From Adiantum capillus-veneris (lineage: Eukaryota > Streptophyta > Polypodiopsida > Polypodiales > Pteridaceae), in the NCBI GenBank assembly GCA_014529385.2, contig CM043944.1, forward strand, positions 179,352,240 through 179,416,239: a stretch of 64,000 nt of DNA. The letters are read 5' to 3'. Each line of letters opens with the position of its first letter. Within the stretch, counting starts at the first letter, position 1. The position numbers were made by a program, and so were the translations under genes. This document shows positions 58,678 to 64,000 of the stretch, piece by piece. The notes under the pieces were generated by a model that was given only the letters and a program-made list of their open reading frames with translations, was not told the DNA's origin and searched no databases.

Positions 58678-59743
58678 ATGGATCAGCAAGAGCAACAAGG
58701 CATGCGTTTTGATCAAGGCACAATGCAAATGTTTCAAGCATTCGCCATGTTTATGCAACACCAACAGGCTGTAGAAAGAAGGGAGGTGTCAGCTACCAAA
58801 GCCCTTCAAGCTATTGTGAACAAAATGGACCAATTTGAAGGGAAAGATGTCACAAAGTTTCTTCGTGGTTATGTAAAGGAGATGGAGCTACAATGCGTTC
58901 CAGAGGTGGACATGATTCGTAGTTTTGAGCTTGTTGTGGTCCCTGAGATTAGAGACCATGTAAGGGGAATCAGGGAGGAGCATGGAGAAGGTTGGGAGCA
59001 ATTCAAATTATCCATAAAGGAGGAATACTTCATGGAGGACTCTGAAAGGGCTACAAAAAGGACCTTCTTGGAATGGGTTGCAAAGCCAAAAGAAAGACTT
59101 TTCATCACCGAACTATTGAGAGAGTTTGAGCGACGCTATGCTCAACTGTTAGGAACAAATCGGGCTACTTTGGATAGTGAGAAGACCAAATTTTTCCTTC
59201 AAGCTGTAGGTCATGAGCTCCAAGAAAAGCTAGAGCTACTCCTTGAAGACAAGAATACAGAATAGGGTCTAAAGGCTGAGTGGAAAGAGGTTGAAGACGC
59301 AGTCTCATTGCTTGCTAAGAGGCAACCTCGTAGGGACAAGATGGTGGTGAATGGTACTACCTCTCCTGCTAGCACGTCATAGATTCCACCAAACCCTACT
59401 ATTGTGAGTACAAAAGTTGATAATTCAATGCTTGATGAGCTTGTTAAGGGCATGCAAGAAATGAAGTTAAAGCTAACAAGGCTTGAAGAGAAATGACAAC
59501 CTGTTGGCAGGACAAAAATACCAAAGCAAAGAAGGATTTGTGCACAGATGCATATGATGTGATGGCACAGACCATGGGAGAAGGGATTGTGATAGCTTTA
59601 GTGATTCCTTAAAAAGAGATCTTGTGTTTTTTAAGGATGGAAAGATCCATCTGCGGGAGATAGGTATGCCATTAGGAACTAACTTTGGAAAAGGAGGTAT
59701 GCGAAAGCTAGTGGAGGATATGGTGAACAGTCATGCTATTTGA
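58678..59743 (+). pseudogene. Element B gag
   Basis: Begins with ATG (MDQQEQQGMRFDQGTMQMFQ). A capsid domain follows, with MDQFEGKDVTKFLRGYVKEMEL, IKEEYFMEDSERATKRTFLEW and LLREFERRYAQL. Stops at 59263 and 59381 interrupt the later part. A nucleocapsid knuckle is recognisable at 59549-59590 as C-I-stop-C-DGTD-H-GRRD-C. It ends in FGKGGMRKLVEDMVN before the stop at 59741-59743. PR and RT do not follow, so the element is cut here. Confidence 0.75.
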
Positions 59744-59744
59744 T

Positions 59745-59990
59745 TTTCGATGATACCATGATGTTTTTTTGTTGATACCATGGTTATTCTCGGTGATATC
59801 ATGATGTTGTTTTGTTGATACCATGGTTATTCTCGATGATACCATGATGTTGTTTCGTTGATACAATGATTATTCTATGATGCTTTGCGTTGATACCATG
59901 ATGATTTATTCATTTTTATTGATACAATGATGATATTTTGTTAATACCTTGATGATACTCATTGATATCACTACGTTGATAAATGTCGAG
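59745..59990 (+). repeat. Minisatellite built on 'gttgataccatgatgatatt'
   Basis: About a dozen degenerate units of roughly 20-23 bp with a 'GATACCATGATG' core. Early units form a ~44-bp higher-order repeat (59750-59860). It follows gag B directly. Confidence 0.85.
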
Positions 59991-60438
59991 TTATGTAGTA
60001 TACACACATGTCATTTGCATTACGTATCATGCATCTTGTACTTTTTATGCTCATACTTTATGTCCACATATGTTGTCGTGCGTATATATGTCGTCAAAAG
60101 AGTGACGTTGCAAACCATCTCTTATGGCATTGTGAACGTAATTATTTCACTAACGATGCTAATAATTTTCATGACTATGTTTTTTTGGTGATCTATGTAG
60201 GATTGATCAAAGAATTGATTTCATGAAGACAAACTTCGTGACAATAAAAGATTTATGAAGACAAGTTTTGTGATGCCATATTGATGACAACATGAAGATA
60301 TGTTTGGTGATGCGATAGTGATGACAAGCTACATAGAAAATTCATGGAGACACTTTTGATTACGAGCTAATCGATAGCCTTTACACCTCTTTATTGAACC
60401 TTTGTATTCATTATTGTATTTGATAGGATACGAGTACT
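59991..60438. other. No gene; short GATGAAGACAAG repeats
   Basis: Phrases such as 'atgaagacaa(a/g)(c/t)tt(c/t)gtgat' recur at 60223-60273 and near 60290-60312. No coding signal. Confidence 0.4.
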
Positions 60439-60530
60439 GTAACTCCTCATAGAACATTCATTGTAAAAGGAGTGATGTAGCTCCTCATAAAATACTCATT
60501 GTAAAAGGAGTGATGTAGCTCCTCATGAAC
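60439..60530 (+). repeat. 38-bp tandem repeat, about 2.4 copies
   Basis: Units begin at 60439, 60477 and 60515 ('gtagctcctcat...ttgtaaaaggagtgat'). Confidence 0.92.
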
Positions 60531-60795
60531 TTTTGTATATTCAATGATTTTTATAATATAACGGTGGGTGTATATAGAGCTGTGGGTTTTTCCCTTGATC
60601 CCCCAAGGGTTTTTTCATCCATAGTAAGGGACCCTTATTTGTGCGGGGATGTTGAGATTATATGTGAAAGCTACTCAATATATGGCTTCTCTATATATGG
60701 CACCCAGGTCCCCTCTATATATACATCATCTCATGTGTGTATTCTACACACTTTGGGGTTCTATTTCTGTGCACTCTCTCTCTCTCTCTCAACAT
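60531..60795 (+). repeat. Probable copia-type LTR 3' part
   Basis: 'gtgggtttttcccttgatcccccaagggttttttc' (60581-60615) is the kind of hairpin seen near the end of R in plant copia LTRs. The block ends '...ctctcaaca' at about 60794, next to the truncated end of element D. No partner found. Confidence 0.45.
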
Positions 60796-61124
60796 TACAG
60801 GCACTGCATTATGTCCTGGATACGGAAGTTATTGTTCCAACACAGGTTGAGGTCTTTCCATACCCATTGGTGGTCTTTGAGCTTGGGCCATATTAGGCTG
60901 ATATCTGTACATGGGTTGTTCTTATGGCCTCATGGGTACGTACTGAACATTCCCATCATACTTTGGTGTGAAGTAGCACTGGTGGGTCTCATGGTTGGTC
61001 CATTTACCCTCGATTGCAAACCATTTTTTTTGCCTAGTTGGTTGTCCCTATTGAGGTATTTGTTGTCCTGGTCCCCTCATAGGTTCTTTTTGCATGTTGT
61101 TCATCATGTCGTTCATCCTTTTAA

Positions 61125-62461
61125 CACTAGAATGGTAACATGGCACTTTTATGTCCTTGGACACTTTTGTGTCTTGTTAAGTGACCATTTTTCTTGAATT
61201 ATTTGAAGAGTATGAAAATGGATTTCTAGGTGCTATATATCCACAAAGTTGCCTTATGAGCTGAAAAAAACTTAGCATTTTTTTTGATCGATCTCACCAT
61301 TAACCTTACTCTTGCACAACATTTTTGAACCTAAACTGTATGAAAAAACGAGTCCTGTTTTTGGTCTTTTTTCGATTTTTGGCAACTATATATACCACTC
61401 TAAACTTCATGTTTGTGAGGTTTAGATGGCTAGAGGTTAGGCCTTCATAGTTCTCAACATGTTTTGATGCTTGTAGGGAGAGCTAAGTGTTAAAATTGAA
61501 AGTTATGACCAATTTATAAGAATTGCATAATCCTGTTTTTTGGCCAAAATTAGCACTTTTAGGATTTTTTTGGGGGCTTTCTTGATATCCAAATTCAATT
61601 TTGATTGTGTAAGTGTAATATATGACATAAAGCTAATCTATATTGAGTTTTGGGGGACCTAATATGCTATATAGCATAGTATATGATGATGGTTGAGTTT
61701 TTTGATTGCTGAAGAATACGATACATTTTAGAGTAGCAAGTATAAATTTCTCAATATTGCTAGTTTCTTAGGCCAATTGTGTGTATTTTGTAGTTAGTAA
61801 CCATATCTAATCATAGACTAAAAACTTGGCTAGATATTGAATAGTTTCTATGGGTTTCTAGAGGTCATAATGCTAAACCCAGTTTTTTCATGTTTGCTGT
61901 ATTTAGCACTTTATCATTGCCCCCAAGGTTCCAATTGTAAGAGATCCATTATCCTTTTGACATGCTCTATGGCTCCTTTTGAATCCAAAGGCCCAAAGGG
62001 AACTAAGAAAACATGTATATAGTATCTGTATTGAGCGTGACTATAGAAACTTTGATGATAGGTCCGTAGAATGGCAAAAATGCAACTTTTTTGTACCTTT
62101 TTTTTGCCCAAAAAAAAATTAGTGAGGTAAAAGTAACCATATGTTTTGGTCACCAACCCATTGAAGTTAACGGGGCATTTTATCTCATGTCCTACAAAAA
62201 TCCTCACTCTTATTTATATGCAATCAACCGTAAGAAATTGCTGTTTTGGGAAAAATGCACTGGTCCATCAACTTTGGAGGCTTGTAGTGACCAAGGGATG
62301 AGAAAAATTACAAGTTTCTTATTTTTTCCATATGTAGTAGTTATTGAACTATAAGCTCATGAAAGGATTTTTCAAAATGAGTGGATCTACTATGGTTTTG
62401 GAATTTTTTCCCAAAACCCTGAAAGGACACTTTTATGTCCTGTTAGGTTACCATTCTAGTG
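61125..62461. mobile_element. Non-autonomous TTAA-flanked DNA transposon (piggyBac-like)
   Basis: 1337 bp with perfect 15-bp terminal inverted repeats CACTAGAATGGTAAC and the target duplication TTAA on both sides (61121-61124 and 62462-62465). The unoccupied site in element C (51179-51182) has a single TTAA, so boundaries are exact. Subterminal regions carry copies of the small palindrome-like GGACA(c)TTTTaTGTCC. No open frame longer than about 97 codons and no transposase motif. TTAA duplication is the hallmark of piggyBac; CACTA elements would give 3 bp. Confidence 0.85.
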
Positions 62462-62751
62462 TTAAGCATATCTTCTATGGCTGAGAGTGGTACTGCAGCA
62501 GTCGTTCCCACTTGTGCTGGTTTAGTGGATGTTGTTTTGTCACTTTGGTTATCCTGGGACATCTTCTTCGTTGAAAATATCAATTGTCTCCTGAGTTAAT
62601 AGCATCTGACACACACTCTTCTAGGGTTGTATGCTTTACTATAGAGTATAGCATGAAGTTATTTGTTTAGCAATCCTTCTAGAAACAAGGATACGAGTTG
62701 TTCTTCTGGAGGTATCTCTAGTCATGGGAATCTGGCAATGTATTGTTTCAT

Positions 62752-62994
62752 TCAAGTTGTACAATCCCTAACAGACTCACCATGTTTCTGTTTAAATCTG
62801 TATATTTGGGCTACCGTATTGTGTTTGATCCCCGTTTTGAAACATGCAGCTAGAAATCCTTGAGCTAATGTGTTCAAGTCCATGATTGACCTCGGTGGAA
62901 TTTTTTGGAACCATGTCACAACTTTTCCTTCTAATGTCATTCCAAACCCCTCAAATTGAGTATGGAAATCAAATATACGCTTTGCTCTTAGCAC
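62752..62994 (-). pseudogene. Element D gag capsid core
   Basis: FDFHTQFEGFGMTLEGKVVTWFQKIPPRS..., nearly identical to 51475-51717 of C. Frame open over 80 codons, stops beyond. Confidence 0.8.
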
Positions 62995-63243
62995 TTGCTT
63001 AAAGCTTGCTAAGTGGTCATATGGATCCCCTGATCCACTGTATTTTCTGACCCATTTTTAAAAATCAACTGGTCTGATACGTCTATTTGGTTCAACTCCA
63101 AGTCTTCTAGGAGTTGGTCCTGTTCTGAGTCCTTCAAACCAGTCTGTTGGAAATAGTGACTCATGTAGCCCTAGACTGACCTTAGTGTCACCCGGTTTTC
63201 TACGTGATGAGGTGGTTTCTGGTTTCTTCACATTACTCTCAGA

Positions 63244-63909
63244 TTATCTCTCACGGTATTCATCTCTTGGATTTGTTTCTAGTCCTTGCCCCAAGATCCA
63301 ATCCCTTATGGAATACCCTTGATATTTGGTTTGCTCTACCTCCTCGGGAGTCATTATAACAAAGTTGCTATTATAACAATCCCTAAACAGGTAGGTTGGT
63401 AGGTCAGCTGATCCCTTATCTTCGATCTTGAAGATATAGATGATCTTCTTGGCCGTTAGTTGTCCTGGTTTGGCATGCAAAGTCCACAAAAGATCTTTTA
63501 TGTTTCTATCTTCCCAACAATAGATCCCGATCATAGGATTATCCGTACTACGACATTTCAAAGGCTTAAAATCTACTTGATCGTATCCCTCGAATTCTAA
63601 AATTGGTGGTCCTTCTTTTGCTGACATATCTGGGATTATGGTGTTCACTTCTAAACCTCATTTGTCTACCACATCAGGGTTTTCGGCTTGTACATACTGA
63701 GTTTCGTTTATGTCCATGTACATTTTTCCCTGTTTGTTTTCCCTAACCTCTTCTTCAAACTCAATACCATGGTCATCAATGCAAATAGCATACTCCCCGT
63801 TAGAGTCTAAGTAAACTTGCGCTCCATGGCGGCTAGTCTTGTAAAAAGATAGTATATGCTTATAGCGCATTGTCGTTCCAATTTTTGAGTGAGTAGAGTA
63901 AGAAGACAT
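63244..63909 (-). pseudogene. Element D gag N-terminus
   Basis: 63909-63658 (MSSYSTHSKIGTTMRYKHIL...VVDK) and, after a stop, 63648-63244 in one continuous frame through GIYCWEDRNIKDLLWTLHAK and SIRDWILGQG. It holds a single copy of the 37-bp unit that is triplicated in C, and so shows the ancestral arrangement. Confidence 0.8.
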
Positions 63910-64000
63910 TTGGATGTTGAATCTGAAAAAGTGTCTGAAACTTCTTCAAGAATTGTGTGCTAGAAATTTCCTTGATTCACGCTTTCTTCAGTGGATACTC

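Larger units (their letters stand above)
60796..63999 (-). mobile_element. Element D: second copy of the C family (gag part), interrupted
   Basis: Homology to element C starts at 60796 (equivalent to 50850 in C) and continues past the window edge (C 52.8 kb). It is interrupted at 61125-62461 by the TTAA element. Everything downstream of the gag linker (knuckle, PR, LTR) is missing on the left. Confidence 0.85.

Noticed and set aside
61125-62461. Classification as a CACTA transposon because the ends read CACTA
   Set aside because: The flanking duplication is 4-bp TTAA, proven by the empty site at 51179-51182. CACTA elements duplicate 3 bp, and no 3-bp duplication fits the flanks.

Overview
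This window reads as nuclear DNA of a land plant with a large, AT-rich, repeat-packed genome. The evidence is plant-type Ty1/copia and Ty3/gypsy LTR retrotransposons with tRNA-iMet-type and tRNA-Asp-like primer sites, a plant-type LINE, long GA/CT microsatellites, and a plant-like DBP2/RH20-type DEAD-box helicase fragment. Species cannot be told from sequence alone. A gymnosperm, fern or lycophyte would fit as well as a repeat-rich angiosperm. I see no intact host gene, no rRNA, no convincing tRNA and no CRISPR array.

Layout: 1-2.3 kb holds two tandem, broken FCP1/HAD phosphatase-like copies. 2.3-6.6 kb is AT-rich with simple repeats and no supportable gene. 6.6-12.4 kb (minus strand) holds a Ty3/gypsy fragment ('A': PR, RT, half RNase H) of a lineage whose motifs I associate mainly with fungal elements, plus unidentified basic and protease-like remnants. 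13.2-16.7 kb has a protease-like remnant and several minisatellites. 16.7-18.25 kb is the 3' end of an LTR element ('H') carrying a captured, intronless DEAD-box helicase fragment directly before its polypurine tract and 3' LTR. H sits in the gag of a plus-strand gypsy element ('F', 18.25-21.4 kb).

21.4-27 kb is another gag fragment ('K') split by a complete copia element ('E', 21968-26801) with both LTRs and a CAAAT target duplication. 27.6-33.4 kb is a minus-strand gypsy ('G') related to F, with a primer site and an LTR rich in paired ATTGG/CCAAT boxes. 33.7-35.8 kb is an L1-type LINE fragment (ORF1 and endonuclease). 37.8-39.6 kb is a gag remnant. 39.6-43.1 kb is an LTR element ('I') with LTR, primer site and ORFs that contain no polymerase.

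47331-55720 is the best-delimited large element ('C', minus strand): two ~0.9 kb LTRs, PBS, PPT, gag, zinc knuckle and protease, but no RT or integrase. It also has an unidentified terminal ORF and a 2 kb leader with regularly spaced hairpins. 56.2-59.7 kb ('B', plus) is the RNase H-IN half of the A-type lineage followed by an LTR/PBS-like stretch and gag. 60.8-64 kb ('D') is a second copy of the C family, interrupted by a 1337-bp non-autonomous DNA transposon with 15-bp TIRs and a TTAA target duplication, the signature of piggyBac-type elements. The most novel-looking items are this TTAA element, the polymerase-less C family with its hairpin leader, the captured helicase, the covarying hairpin at the H/I LTR tip, and the protease-like motif after the integrase in B.
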